This document shows, in pieces, positions 25,574 through 33,649 of a stretch of 64,000 nucleotides of DNA. Where the stretch lies: assembly GCF_028281305.1 (NCBI RefSeq), contig NZ_JANQKD010000087.1, positions 58,236 to 122,235 on the forward strand, written 5' to 3'. Under the pieces are notes generated by a model that saw nothing but the letters and a program-made list of their open reading frames with translations, made no database searches and had not been told where the DNA came from. A program made the position numbers and the translations under genes. The first letter of the stretch is position 1. The number at the start of each line of letters is the position of its first letter. Source of the DNA: Pelagibius sp. (GTDB lineage: Bacteria; Pseudomonadota; Alphaproteobacteria; Kiloniellales; Kiloniellaceae).

Positions 25574-26716
25574 TCAGGTCTTGCGCGGCCGGATCCGCAC
25601 CAGATCCTCCAGCACGCCGTCCATGCCGTTTCCGACGACGACGTTGCCGACCTTCTCGGACACCTTCTCAAGCGCCTCGAGTTCCTTCAGCCGCAAGAGG
25701 ATGGGATTGTCCTCCATCAGCTTTGCGGTGTTCAGCAGGGACCGCGTGGCCGCGGTCTCCTCCCGCCGCTTGATGACGTTGGCCTGGGCGGTCTTCTCCG
25801 CCTCGATGACCCGGTTCATCAGCTCCCGGACGTCGCCCGGCAGGATGACGTCCTTCACACCGACGGAGGAGACCTCCAGCCCCGCCTCGCCCAACTTGGG
25901 CAGCAGCAGGTTTGCGATCGCCTGGTTGATGCCCAGCTTGTCGCCGAGCAGCTCCTCAAGCGTCCGCGTGCCCACCACCTGCCGCAGCGCGAACTGAAGC
26001 TCCTTGTAAAGGAAGTCCTTCAGGTCCGCGGTCAGGGCCACCGCCTTCAGCGGGTCGGCGACCCGGTAGACGGCGGTGATGTTGGCCCGCAGGCCGATCC
26101 GGTCCTTGGTCAGAACCTCCTGGCCGGTCACCTCCAGGGTCTGCAGCCGCAGATCGAAGGTCACAACCTGGATCTTCCGCAAGGCCTTCACGAAGGCGTA
26201 GCGGCCGGGGGTCAGCCGGGACTGCAGCACGCCGTCGACGTAGAGCAGGCCCACGTGGTCTGAGACCACCTCGGCGATCGCCACCAGGCTCTTGGAGACC
26301 AGGTCCTGCGCCGCCAGCCGCGCCAGGGGCGCAACCAGCCGCTCGGGCAGAGCGATCTCCGTGGCGGCGTCGATCACCTCCAGGCTCACCGGCCGCAGCA
26401 GCTTGCCGTAGAAGGCGACGCTGCGCGGCGCCACCAGCCCGGCCAGCTTGCCGTTGGCGTAGACCACCCCCAGCTCCCCGTCGCCCATGTCGGCGACCAG
26501 GAAATAGGTCTGAACCACTTGCGGGTGGGTCAGGTAGAGCGCCTGCAGTTCCGGCGCCTTGACCAGCGGCGCCCGCAGGTCGAGCTTCACGACCTCGATC
26601 TGGCCCTGGCCCCGCAGCATCCGGTAGACGCCCGGCTCCAGCACCTTCTGGAAGGCCCGGTCCCGATACAGGAGACCGAGCTCGTAATCGGCAATCTTCT
26701 CGGTCTTGATAACCAT
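25574..26716 (-). CDS. Slipin (SPFH/Band 7 domain) protein
   Basis: Protein of 380 aa. The C-terminal two-thirds is a Band 7 domain (VTFDLRLQTLEVTGQEVLTKDRIGLRANI, then QFALRQVVGTRTLEELLGDK and a coiled coil EAEKTAQANVIKRREETAA). Family members scaffold membrane microdomains and often work with a NfeD protease partner, absent here. No N-terminal membrane helix is visible. The N-terminal part instead shows three related blocks (ELGLLYRDRAF..., ELGVVYANGKL..., HVGLLYVDGVL...) ending in VVKLDLR or VVTFDLR. RBS AAGGAG precedes the ATG. The 5' leader can fold strongly. Confidence 0.85.
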   Translation of the reverse strand: MVIKTEKIADYELGLLYRDRAFQKVLEPGVYRMLRGQGQIEVVKLDLRAPLVKAPELQALYLTHPQVVQTYFLVADMGDGELGVVYANGKLAGLVAPRSVAFYGKLLRPVSLEVIDAATEIALPERLVAPLARLAAQDLVSKSLVAIAEVVSDHVGLLYVDGVLQSRLTPGRYAFVKALRKIQVVTFDLRLQTLEVTGQEVLTKDRIGLRANITAVYRVADPLKAVALTADLKDFLYKELQFALRQVVGTRTLEELLGDKLGINQAIANLLLPKLGEAGLEVSSVGVKDVILPGDVRELMNRVIEAEKTAQANVIKRREETAATRSLLNTAKLMEDNPILLRLKELEALEKVSEKVGNVVVGNGMDGVLEDLVRIRPRKT

Positions 26717-27145
26717 CGAACTACTCCTTGTTCTTCAAATGTCTTTCTTTCGCCCTCGCGGAGGACCGGAACCTTCTTGTGCTGGGCCCCGCTGCGGGGG
26801 GCCGGAAAAGTTCCAAATGAATGAAGATGTCGGATCACCGGAAGAGCGCCGGCCGCAGCTGCTGGTCGGTCCCTGCGTTCTCCCTCCCCCGCCCGAGCGG
26901 CGCCCCGGGGTGCCGTGCCACCGGCGCCCCTCCGCTCCGAAGAGCAGCGGGCGCGACCTGCGGCACGGCGTGCCGAAGCGCCTGACGGGCAGGGTTGGAG
27001 AGCGCGGCGGGACCGCGCGGAAGCAGACCGCCGCCTGGCCCCTGCCCGTCACCGCCGCGGCAGCCGAAGCTGCCAACGCAGGTGTCCGGACGGGACCTGG
27101 CCCTCTTCCGGCATCCTTCGTTTCGAGATCAGCTTTACAGGCTGA

Positions 27146-27217
27146 GTCGGATGGGAGGATTCGAACCCCCTACCGCTGGATTCTTGTCCAGTGCTCTAAC
27201 CAATGAGCTACATCGCG
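27146..27217 (-). tRNA. tRNA-like sequence 2, degenerate (6-nt anticodon loop, mispaired acceptor end)
   Basis: A canonical D-arm (GCTC-ATTGGTTA-GAGC), a 5-nt variable region and T-arm (GGGGG-TTCGAAT-CCTCC) are present. The anticodon stem CTGGA/TCCAG closes only six bases, CAAGAA, with no U33. In the acceptor, positions 4-7 (GATG/CATC) pair but 1-3 (CGC against CGA) do not. A one-base bulge would rescue two further pairs. No CCA is encoded. It is either a tRNA pseudogene or an unusual tRNA that needs 5' repair; an anticodon cannot be assigned. Confidence 0.45.
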
Positions 27218-27288
27218 TAAGGGTCACAGGAGTCGAACCTGTTCCTCCGGACCTGAAAGTCCGGCGCTCTCCGCTGAGCTAAACCCCT
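27218..27288 (-). tRNA. tRNA-like sequence 1 (UUC-like, 8-nt anticodon loop)
   Basis: Cloverleaf parts in order: 7-bp acceptor AGGGGTT/GACCCTT with two wobble pairs; D-arm GCTC/GAGC with a short AGCGGA loop; anticodon stem CCGGA/TCCGG around eight bases CTTTCAGG; 4-nt variable region; perfect T-arm ACAGG-TTCGACT-CCTGT. Read normally the anticodon would be UUC (Glu), but the loop has one base too many. Alternatively it is a 6-bp stem with a 6-nt loop. It directly abuts the next tRNA-like unit with no spacer. No CCA is encoded. Probably a pseudogene or a noncanonical tRNA. Confidence 0.45.
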
Positions 27289-27830
27289 GGGTGGTACCGC
27301 TTCGGGTAACCCGAAACGCTGCTCGACACACGCGGGGCACATTACGGACGCCGGGCGCGCCGGCCGGGCTTTCGGAGCCCGGACCATAGAGCGGTCAAAA
27401 GTACCTAACGAATGTGGCCCCGGATCTCTCGCGAGGGATGCCTTCGTCGGTTGCTATGTGGTGCTTGGTGCTTTCATCATCCTGCTCCCCTTCTCTTGTT
27501 TGTCGGGGCAGGACACGCGCAAGGACGCGGGTCTAGACCCCGGTGGTGATGCCCTCAAAGGGGCTTTCGAGATGGTCTCTCATTGACATGAGACGGTCTC
27601 TTTCGCGCGTTGACCGGCGGCGGGATTGCCGTCGGGTTCGAGGGGTATAGGCCGGATGGGATTCGGAAATCAACCGCAAACCGGAAGTTGAGAGCGGAAA
27701 AGACCGAAGCGGAAAGCCGAATGTGAACAGTGATGAAGAAAGTTGCGCCGCGCGCGGGGAGCCGTTACCTCTTCTTGCACAACAAACGAGAAGCTGCGGT
27801 CAACGCGGCGTCTGGGACAGAGTTCAAGAG

Positions 27831-29462
27831 ATGGACAGCCGCACCAATCCCTTCGAGGAGGGCCTCGCCAGAGGTCCGTCCAATTACGAGTCGCTTTCGC
27901 CGCTGAGCTTCCTGCCGCGCGCCGCGGCGGTCTATCCCGGCCGCACCGCCGTCATCCACGGCGACCAGCGCTATACCTGGGCGCAGGTTTACGAACGCTG
28001 CCGCCGGCTCGCCTCGGCGCTGACCAAACGCGGCATCGGCGCGGGCGACTGCGTTGCCGTGATGGCGCCCAACACGCCGCCGGCGCTGGAGGCGCACTTC
28101 GGCATCGCTGCCGCCGGCGCTGTGCTGAACGCCCTCAACGTGCGCCTGGACGCCGCCACCATCGCCTTCATCCTCAACCACGGCGAAGCCAAGGTGCTGA
28201 TCACCGACCGCGAGTTCTCGCCCACCATCAAGACAGCCCTGGCCCAGGTGGAGCGCGACATCCTGGTGATCGACATCGACGACCCTTCAGGCGAGGGCGG
28301 CGAGCTCATCGGCGAGACCGACTACGAGAGCTTCCTCGCCTCGGGCGATGCGGACTTTCCCTGGCGGCTGCCCGACGACGAGTGGGACTCGCTCTCCCTG
28401 CTCTACACCTCCGGCACCACCGGCAACCCCAAGGGCGTGGTCTATCACCACCGCGGCGCCTATCTGAACGCGCTGGGCAACATCCAGGTCTGGAGCATGG
28501 GCGCGCACCCGGTCTATCTCTGGACCCTGCCGATGTTTCACTGCAACGGCTGGTGCTTTCCCTGGACGATCACCGCGCTGGGGGGGACCCACGTCTGCCT
28601 GCGCCAGGTGCGCGCCGATGCGATCTATGCGGCCATCGCCGAGCACGGCGTCACCCATCTCTGCGGCGCGCCCATCGTCATGCAGATGATGCTGAACGCG
28701 ACGGAGGAGGAAAAGCGCCCCTTCGACCAGCAGGTGAAATTCATGACCGCCGCGGCACCGCCGCCCGCGACTGTGCTGGCCGCCATGACCGACGAGGGCA
28801 TCGAGGTCACCCATGTCTACGGCCTGACGGAGGTCTACGGCCCCGCGGTGGTCTGTGTCTGGCATGCGGACTGGGACGGCCTCGACATCGAACGGCAGGC
28901 CGCGCTGAAAGCGCGCCAGGGCGTCAACTATCCGGTACTGGACGGCCTGATGGTGGCCGACGCCGAAACGCTGGCACCGGTGCCGCGCGACGGAGAGACC
29001 CTGGGCGAAGTCTTCATGCGCGGCAACATCGTCATGAAAGGCTATCTGAAAAACCCCGGCGCCACCGAGGCGGCTTTCGACGGCGGCTGGTTCCACACCG
29101 GCGACCTGGCGGTCTGGCACCCGGACGGCTACATCGAGCTGAAGGACCGTTCCAAGGACATCATCATCTCCGGCGGCGAGAACATCTCCTCCATCGAGAT
29201 CGAGAACACGCTCTACCGCCACCCCGCCGTCGCCGGGGCCGCAGTGGTGGCGCGGCCCGACGACAAATGGGGCGAGACCCCTTGCGCCTTCGTCGAGCTG
29301 AAGCCGGGCGCGGCGGCAGACGAGGCCGAGATCATCGCCTTCTGCCGCGACAACCTGGCCCGGTTCAAGGCACCGAAGACAGTGGTCTTCGGCCCCCTGC
29401 CCAAAACCTCCACCGGCAAGATCCAGAAGTTCGTGCTGCGCGAACAGGCCAAAGCGCTGTAG
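27831..29462 (+). CDS. AMP-dependent acyl-CoA synthetase (DmdB/medium-chain ligase-like)
   Basis: Protein of 543 aa in the ANL superfamily, making acyl-CoA from a carboxylic acid through an acyl-adenylate. It shows the P-loop LLYTSGTTGNPKGVVYHHRG, MFHCNGWCFPW, VYGLTEVYGP, GWFHTGDLAVWHPDGYIELKD and the C-terminal Lys in PKTSTGKIQK. The N terminus NYESLSPLSFLPRAAAVYP is the layout of DmdB-like 3-methylmercaptopropionyl-CoA ligases and related short/medium-chain acid ligases; the substrate cannot be fixed. ATG 27831 was chosen because homology-like sequence begins there; a GTG at 27723 is possible. Confidence 0.88.
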   Translation: MDSRTNPFEEGLARGPSNYESLSPLSFLPRAAAVYPGRTAVIHGDQRYTWAQVYERCRRLASALTKRGIGAGDCVAVMAPNTPPALEAHFGIAAAGAVLNALNVRLDAATIAFILNHGEAKVLITDREFSPTIKTALAQVERDILVIDIDDPSGEGGELIGETDYESFLASGDADFPWRLPDDEWDSLSLLYTSGTTGNPKGVVYHHRGAYLNALGNIQVWSMGAHPVYLWTLPMFHCNGWCFPWTITALGGTHVCLRQVRADAIYAAIAEHGVTHLCGAPIVMQMMLNATEEEKRPFDQQVKFMTAAAPPPATVLAAMTDEGIEVTHVYGLTEVYGPAVVCVWHADWDGLDIERQAALKARQGVNYPVLDGLMVADAETLAPVPRDGETLGEVFMRGNIVMKGYLKNPGATEAAFDGGWFHTGDLAVWHPDGYIELKDRSKDIIISGGENISSIEIENTLYRHPAVAGAAVVARPDDKWGETPCAFVELKPGAAADEAEIIAFCRDNLARFKAPKTVVFGPLPKTSTGKIQKFVLREQAKAL

Positions 29463-29479
29463 GTCCCCCCAATGAGAAA

Positions 29480-29522
29480 ACCGCGCCCCCCGGTCCTCAC
29501 ACAGGAGGGCGGGGGACGCGGT
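29480..29522 (-). terminator. Stem-loop, candidate terminator for the YdcH-like gene
   Basis: ACCGCG (29480-29485) pairs with CGCGGT (29517-29522), with a further CCCCCG/CGGGGG helix inside. On the minus strand the stem is followed by TTTTCTC, so it can end transcripts from the YdcH-like gene 140 nt upstream. On the plus strand there is no T-run after the acyl-CoA synthetase. Confidence 0.5.
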
Positions 29523-29661
29523 TCGTCCCGATTTGCCTGCTTGTCTTCCGTCGCGCCAGCGATTGCTGCTTCTTGCTCCCGGGGGGTTGCCCCCTCTGGC
29601 ACATGCCTGCCTGGCTGCCGTTTGTCAGCGCCTTGGACTGAGGCTTTGTGTGGGAGTCTCG

Positions 29662-29832
29662 CTAAGCGTGGCTGTTATGACCTGCGATTTCGTCCTTGAT
29701 CCGGAGCTTCTCGCGTTTAAGTTCGATTATGCGCAGATCGTCGGGGTGCGGCCTCTGGTTCTCTTCCTCAATTGCATGATCGATGGCCGCATGTTTGCTG
29801 AGCAACGAGGAAATACGCTCATCCGCTGTCAT
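29662..29832 (-). CDS. YdcH family (DUF465) small protein
   Basis: A 56-aa helical protein: ERISSLLSKHAAIDHAIEEE, NQRPHPDDLRIIELKREKL and RIKDEIAGH. The pattern of His-rich first helix, Pro-His turn and KREKLRIKDEI helix is that of DUF465/YdcH. Function unknown. ATG 29832 is preferred to an ATG 12 nt upstream because GGAGG then lies 5 nt before it. A second YdcH-like gene is at 32657. Confidence 0.85.
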   Translation of the reverse strand: MTADERISSLLSKHAAIDHAIEEENQRPHPDDLRIIELKREKLRIKDEIAGHNSHA

Positions 29833-29923
29833 TCGGACCTCCAATGAGCCTTAGATACCCCACCAGAGTAGTCGCATTTTTGTAATTAAGCAAATCTCGG
29901 CAACCCAAAGGGTTAGATAGGTT

Positions 29924-30520
29924 ATGCACAACACCTCAAGGTTGATAGTCGGGATCTCCGGTGCAAGCGGCGTGCGCTACGGCATCCGCATGCTGGAAAC
30001 CCTGCGCGACCTGCCGGTGGAGAGCCATCTGGTGCTGTCCAAGGCCGCCGAGCTGACCATCGCCTACGAGACCGATCTGAAGGTGGCCGAGGTCACCGCC
30101 CTGGCCGATGTGGCCTATCCTGTGGGCGACCTGGGCGCGGCCGTTTCCAGCGGCTCCTTCCAGACCCTGGGCATGGTGGTGGCGCCCTGTTCGGTGCGCT
30201 CGATGTCGGAGATCGCCTCCGGCGTCACCTCGAACCTGCTGACCCGGGCCGCCGATGTGGTTCTGAAGGAACGCCGCCGGCTGGTGCTGATGCTGCGGGA
30301 AACGCCGCTGCACAGCGGCCATCTGCGCTCCATGCTGGCGCTGTCGGAGATGGGGGCGGTGATCGCCCCGCCGGTGCCCGGCTTCTATGCGAATCCGCAG
30401 ACCATCGACGAGATGGTGGACCATACGGTCGGCCGGGTGCTGGACCTTTTCGGCCTCGACAGCGGCAAGGTACGGCGTTGGGGCGAGGACTCCGGCAAGG
30501 TGCGCCCGCTGCGCGGCTAA
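29924..30520 (+). CDS. ubiX: UbiX family flavin prenyltransferase
   Basis: Protein of 198 aa that prenylates FMN to make the cofactor of UbiD-type decarboxylases, as used in ubiquinone synthesis. Family signatures are present: LIVGISGASGVRYGIRMLE (FMN phosphate site), AAVSSGSFQTLGMVVAPCS, SEIASGVTSNLLTRAADV and RLVLMLRETPLHSGHL (Arg/Glu at the prenyl-phosphate site). Its length is normal except for an extra C-terminal tail containing a short repeat (SGKVRRWGED / SGKVRPLRG). No ubiD is seen nearby. Confidence 0.93.
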   Translation: MHNTSRLIVGISGASGVRYGIRMLETLRDLPVESHLVLSKAAELTIAYETDLKVAEVTALADVAYPVGDLGAAVSSGSFQTLGMVVAPCSVRSMSEIASGVTSNLLTRAADVVLKERRRLVLMLRETPLHSGHLRSMLALSEMGAVIAPPVPGFYANPQTIDEMVDHTVGRVLDLFGLDSGKVRRWGEDSGKVRPLRG

Positions 30521-30537
30521 GGCGCAGGCCACAACCG

Positions 30538-30768
30538 ATGTATGTTCTGAGTCTTATCTGGGGGTTCTATCAACGACTCTTCTGGTGGCTGGGACGCAAG
30601 CGGCAGGAGCGGCCCTTTGCCAACGGGCTCGCCGTTGCCTGCGCCTTCATCGGGTCCATCTTCGTCTTTCCGTGGATTCTGCATCCCGTCGTCCCCGCCG
30701 GCATCACCTTCGTCGGTGCCATGGTGTTCTGGGGACCGCTCCTTCTCATGTACTTCAGCCAGGACTGA
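30538..30768 (+). CDS. Small membrane protein
   Basis: A 76-aa frame directly after ubiX (17 nt gap). It shows MYVLSLIWGFYQRLFWWLGRK, then two hydrophobic helices (ANGLAVACAFIGSIFVFPWI and PAGITFVGAMVFWGPLLLMYF) separated by HPVV. No family recognised. Support comes from the strong membrane-helix pattern, codon use like neighbours and a snug fit between ubiX and the convergent gene. The ribosome site is weak (AAGGCGCAGG). Confidence 0.55.
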   Translation: MYVLSLIWGFYQRLFWWLGRKRQERPFANGLAVACAFIGSIFVFPWILHPVVPAGITFVGAMVFWGPLLLMYFSQD

Positions 30769-30773
30769 CTGCG

Positions 30774-31307
30774 TCACGCACCCAGCGACCAGATCGCTTC
30801 CAGGGGCGTGACCTCCGGACAGGCGCCGCGCAGCACGACGGCGAGGTCCGCCAGGTCGGCGTCATCAGGCTCCGCCGTATAGATCTCCAGATAGAGACGC
30901 ATGTTGGCGGCGGCGAGGCGCGGGTCTGGGTCGGCCTCATCGATGGGCAGTTCCTCGTAGAGAAGGAGCTGTTCCAGCATCTCGCTCTGCAGTTCCAGTC
31001 CCTTCACCTGCTCGCGCAGTCCCTCCCCCATGGACCCGGGCAGCTGCTTTTGGTCCTTCAGCCAGCGGCGCACGCCGCGCAGGGGCCGCACCACCGCCGC
31101 CTGCCAGTCCGAGGAGCAGGCGCGCAGCAAGGCCAGCTCGGCGGCACTCAGGCTGTGCCCGCAGCGCCCGGCCCAGGCGGCAAAGAGCAGCAGGTTCACA
31201 TCCAGGCCGTGGCGGTCCTGAAGGGTGATGCAGGATTCGGCGACGCCGCTGCGCTCATAGGCGTTGAGCGAAAACTCCCAGAAGGGGTTTTCCGGCGCCG
31301 TCGCCAT
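30774..31307 (-). CDS. TIGR02444 family protein
   Basis: Protein of 177 aa. The N terminus NPFWEFSLNAYERSGVAESCITLQDRHGLDVNLLLFAAW is the hallmark of TIGR02444. An amphipathic helical region (RRWLKDQK; LREQVKGLELQSEMLEQ) follows. The biochemical role is unknown. Its ATG overlaps the stop of the phosphofructokinase gene by one base (TAATG), so the two are translationally coupled. Confidence 0.85.
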   Translation of the reverse strand: MATAPENPFWEFSLNAYERSGVAESCITLQDRHGLDVNLLLFAAWAGRCGHSLSAAELALLRACSSDWQAAVVRPLRGVRRWLKDQKQLPGSMGEGLREQVKGLELQSEMLEQLLLYEELPIDEADPDPRLAAANMRLYLEIYTAEPDDADLADLAVVLRGACPEVTPLEAIWSLGA

Positions 31308-32449
31308 TACGACCCCACGCTCTCCGCGACCCTGCCGGTCCTGGCGCCTTCGCTGTCCTCCGGCAACTCGCCGAGATAGATGCCGAGGCCCTGTGCGGTG
31401 CGCACCAGCGGCCCTGCGATGTCGACGGCCTTGTAGCCGGCAATGGCATCGGTGATGGGAATGTCGACGACCTGACGTCCGCTCCAGGCGACCATGCGGT
31501 CGAAACGCCCGGCGGCAATCAGGTCGACTGCATAGACCCCGAAGACCGAGGCCATGAGGCGGTCGTGGTCGGTCGGCGGGCCGCCGCGCTGCAGATGCCC
31601 CAGCACGGTGACGCGGGTTTCCGAGCCCGTTTCCTCGGCGATGCGTGCGGCAAGGTATTGGCCGACACCGCCGTAGGTGGAGGAGCCGTCGCCCTGAACC
31701 TGGCGGACGGCATCACCCGTCTCGGTCTTCACCGCCTCGGCCACCACGACCAGCGCGAAGTTGCGGCCCCGCGCCTTCAGGCTTTCGATCTTGCGCGCGA
31801 TGCCCTCCAGGCTGTAGCCGATCTCGGGGATCAGGATGACGTCGGCGCCGCCGGCGATGCCGGCGCCGATGGCGATGTGACCGGCATCGCGGCCCATGAC
31901 CTCCAGCACCATGACCCGCGAGTGGCTGGCCGCCGTGGGCTGCAACTGGTCGAGGGCATCGGTCGCAATCTTCACGGCGGTGGCATAGCCGATGGAGACC
32001 TCCGTATGGCCGAGGTCGTTGTCGATGGTCTTCGGCAGGGTAATCAGATCGATGCCGCCCTGCTGGGCGAGGCGCCGCAGGATGTCCTGACTGCCGTCGC
32101 CGCCGATGCCGATGAGGGCATCGAGATCGAGCTGGCGGTAGCCCTCGATCACCTCTTCGGAGCGGTCGATACGCCTGCCATCGGCCATCGGAAAGTCGAA
32201 AGGATCGCCTTTGTTGGTGGTGCCGAGAATGGTCCCGCCGCGGCGCAGCAGGTTGCCGTCGAAGATGCCAAGATCCAGAACCTCCGCATCCACCGGCCGG
32301 GCCAGCAGCCCGGCGGTCCCGTTGTGGATGCCCACCACCTGCCAGCCGTAGCCTTCCACCGCGCGGTGGACCACCGCGCGCAGCACCGCGTTCAGGCCGG
32401 CGCAATCGCCGCCACTGGTCAGGACTCCGATCCGCTTCTGCCTGCTCAT
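31307..32449 (-). CDS. 6-phosphofructokinase family (group with Gly104/Lys124)
   Basis: Protein of 380 aa that would phosphorylate fructose 6-phosphate. It shows GVLTSGGDCAGLNAVLR at the N terminus, GIGGDGSQD (Gly119, equal to E. coli Gly104) and LPKTIDND (Lys140 in place of E. coli Gly124; catalytic Asp143). VMGRDAGHIAIGAGIAGGAD and VLGHLQRGG follow. Lys at the second position with Gly at the first is the mixed group III pattern, seen in ATP-dependent actinobacterial enzymes. True PPi enzymes have Asp at the first position. So ATP is the more likely donor, but PPi is not excluded. It is co-transcribed with the TIGR02444 gene. Confidence 0.9.
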   Translation of the reverse strand: MSRQKRIGVLTSGGDCAGLNAVLRAVVHRAVEGYGWQVVGIHNGTAGLLARPVDAEVLDLGIFDGNLLRRGGTILGTTNKGDPFDFPMADGRRIDRSEEVIEGYRQLDLDALIGIGGDGSQDILRRLAQQGGIDLITLPKTIDNDLGHTEVSIGYATAVKIATDALDQLQPTAASHSRVMVLEVMGRDAGHIAIGAGIAGGADVILIPEIGYSLEGIARKIESLKARGRNFALVVVAEAVKTETGDAVRQVQGDGSSTYGGVGQYLAARIAEETGSETRVTVLGHLQRGGPPTDHDRLMASVFGVYAVDLIAAGRFDRMVAWSGRQVVDIPITDAIAGYKAVDIAGPLVRTAQGLGIYLGELPEDSEGARTGRVAESVGS

Positions 32450-32656
32450 TGCCGCGTCCGATCCTCTCTTGCCCTTCGGCCATGCCGGGCGTTGCCGTGC
32501 CGGGGTTGTCGTGCCGGGGTTGTCGTCCAGGAAAGACTATAGCAGCTTGTGCCGCCCAGACTGCCGGAATCCAGCCAGTGCCGGCCGTTTGCCGGGACTC
32601 CCACAAAGCGGCCCGAAAGGCTATACTCGGGGCTCCCTCGCTTGCCTCAGACCGCC

Positions 32657-32863
32657 ATGGATCAACCCGATTTCGAACAAATGCGCCGTAAGCTGGCGGA
32701 GCTCAAGTCCGAGCACCGCGATCTCGACGACATCATCACCCAGCTCTCAGAGAACCCGCCGTTCGACCAGCTGCAGATGCAGCGGCTGAAAAAGCGCAAG
32801 CTGTCGCTGAAGGATCAGATCCTGAAGCTGGAAGACGCCCTGCTACCCGACATCATTGCCTGA
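32657..32863 (+). CDS. YdcH family (DUF465) small protein
   Basis: A 68-aa protein with LAELKSEHRDLDDIITQL, FDQLQMQRLKKRKLSLKDQI and LKLEDALLPDI, the DUF465 two-helix pattern. The start MDQPDFEQM was chosen by family length; there is no good ribosome site. It is divergent from phosphofructokinase and convergent with the diguanylate cyclase. This is the second YdcH-like gene in 3 kb. Confidence 0.85.
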   Translation: MDQPDFEQMRRKLAELKSEHRDLDDIITQLSENPPFDQLQMQRLKKRKLSLKDQILKLEDALLPDIIA

Positions 32864-32914
32864 TCGGAAAGAGGGACCGCGGAGAAAGGTCCCGGGGATC
32901 GGGACGCAGCGGCG

Positions 32915-33649
32915 CTAAGCCTGGCTGCGGCCGCGCTTGTTGGCATACATCGCCCGGTCCGCCGCATCCAGAGCCTCGTCCACCGGCTGTTCGGCGCTCA
33001 GCGGATGGGCGCCGACGGCCACGGACAGCGGCAGGGCCGTGCCGTTCCACTCGACCTCTGCGGCAGCGATCACCTGCGCCAGGCTTTCCGCCTTGGCCTG
33101 GGCTGCCGCCACGTCGGACTGGGCCAGGATGACGCCGAACTCGTCGCCGCCCAGACGCCCAACGACGTCGGACGCGCGGACGTTGCGCAACAGGATCTCG
33201 GCGATCCGCCTCAGGGCGGCGTCGCCCGCCCCGTGACCATGGCGGTCGTTGATCTGCTTCATGCCGTTGACATCGAAATAGAGCACGCTGCCGGCCGCCC
33301 CGTAGCGTTCGGCGAAGGCGGACATGCGGGTCAGTTCGCGGATGAAGGCGCGGCGGTTGAGAACCGGCGCCAGGGTATCCTGGTCGGCCAGTTCCTCCAG
33401 GTAGCCGACGCGCTGGCGCGCTTCCTCCAGTTCCTGGCGGAGTTCGTAGACCTCGGCCATGAGCTGCTGAAGGGCCTGGCGCACCTTGGGCGTCAGCTCG
33501 GCCGCCGGAATGCCCATAACGCTCGCCACGTCCTCCGGCGCCGATACCGGCGCGCGGGCACCCGATTCGGCCTTGCGGTAGGCGGCCTTCGCCTGCACGG
33601 CCGAAGTGCCGGAAACCGGGGCGGGAGCGCCTGTGTTACGGACCTTCAT
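32915..33649 (-). CDS. GGDEF diguanylate cyclase
   Basis: Protein of 244 aa. A variable N-terminal stretch and short coiled coil (LMAEVYELRQELEEARQRVGYLEEL) lead into a GGDEF domain starting at DQDTLAPVLNRRAF. It has LYFDVNGMKQINDRHGHGAGD, the active-site LGGDEFGV and a complete allosteric I-site RASD five residues before GGDEF. It should therefore make c-di-GMP from two GTP and be product-inhibited. No signal peptide or membrane helix. ATG 33649 has GGAAGGTGG upstream. It is divergent from purE. Confidence 0.9.
   Translation of the reverse strand: MKVRNTGAPAPVSGTSAVQAKAAYRKAESGARAPVSAPEDVASVMGIPAAELTPKVRQALQQLMAEVYELRQELEEARQRVGYLEELADQDTLAPVLNRRAFIRELTRMSAFAERYGAAGSVLYFDVNGMKQINDRHGHGAGDAALRRIAEILLRNVRASDVVGRLGGDEFGVILAQSDVAAAQAKAESLAQVIAAAEVEWNGTALPLSVAVGAHPLSAEQPVDEALDAADRAMYANKRGRSQA

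Larger units (their letters stand above)
26717..27830. other. Long non-coding region upstream of slipin and acyl-CoA synthetase genes
   Basis: About 1.1 kb without a credible protein gene. From left to right it holds: a foldable 5' leader of the slipin gene at 26768-26814 (outer GGAAC/GTTCC, inner GGCCCC/GGGGCC); unassigned GC-rich DNA; two abutting tRNA-like sequences on the minus strand (27146-27288); and a 15-bp palindrome TTCGGGT-A-ACCCGAA (27301-27315). A TCTCAT-TGAC-ATGAGA dyad (27578-27593), flanked by two GGTCTCT direct repeats 21 bp apart, lies in the probable promoter of the acyl-CoA synthetase. Confidence 0.5.

Noticed and set aside
26735..27076. 113-codon minus-strand and 166-codon plus-strand frames upstream of the slipin gene
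   Set aside because: Arg/Gly/Pro-rich with no hydrophobic pattern, and the plus frame runs into the tRNA-like sequences. Treated as non-coding.
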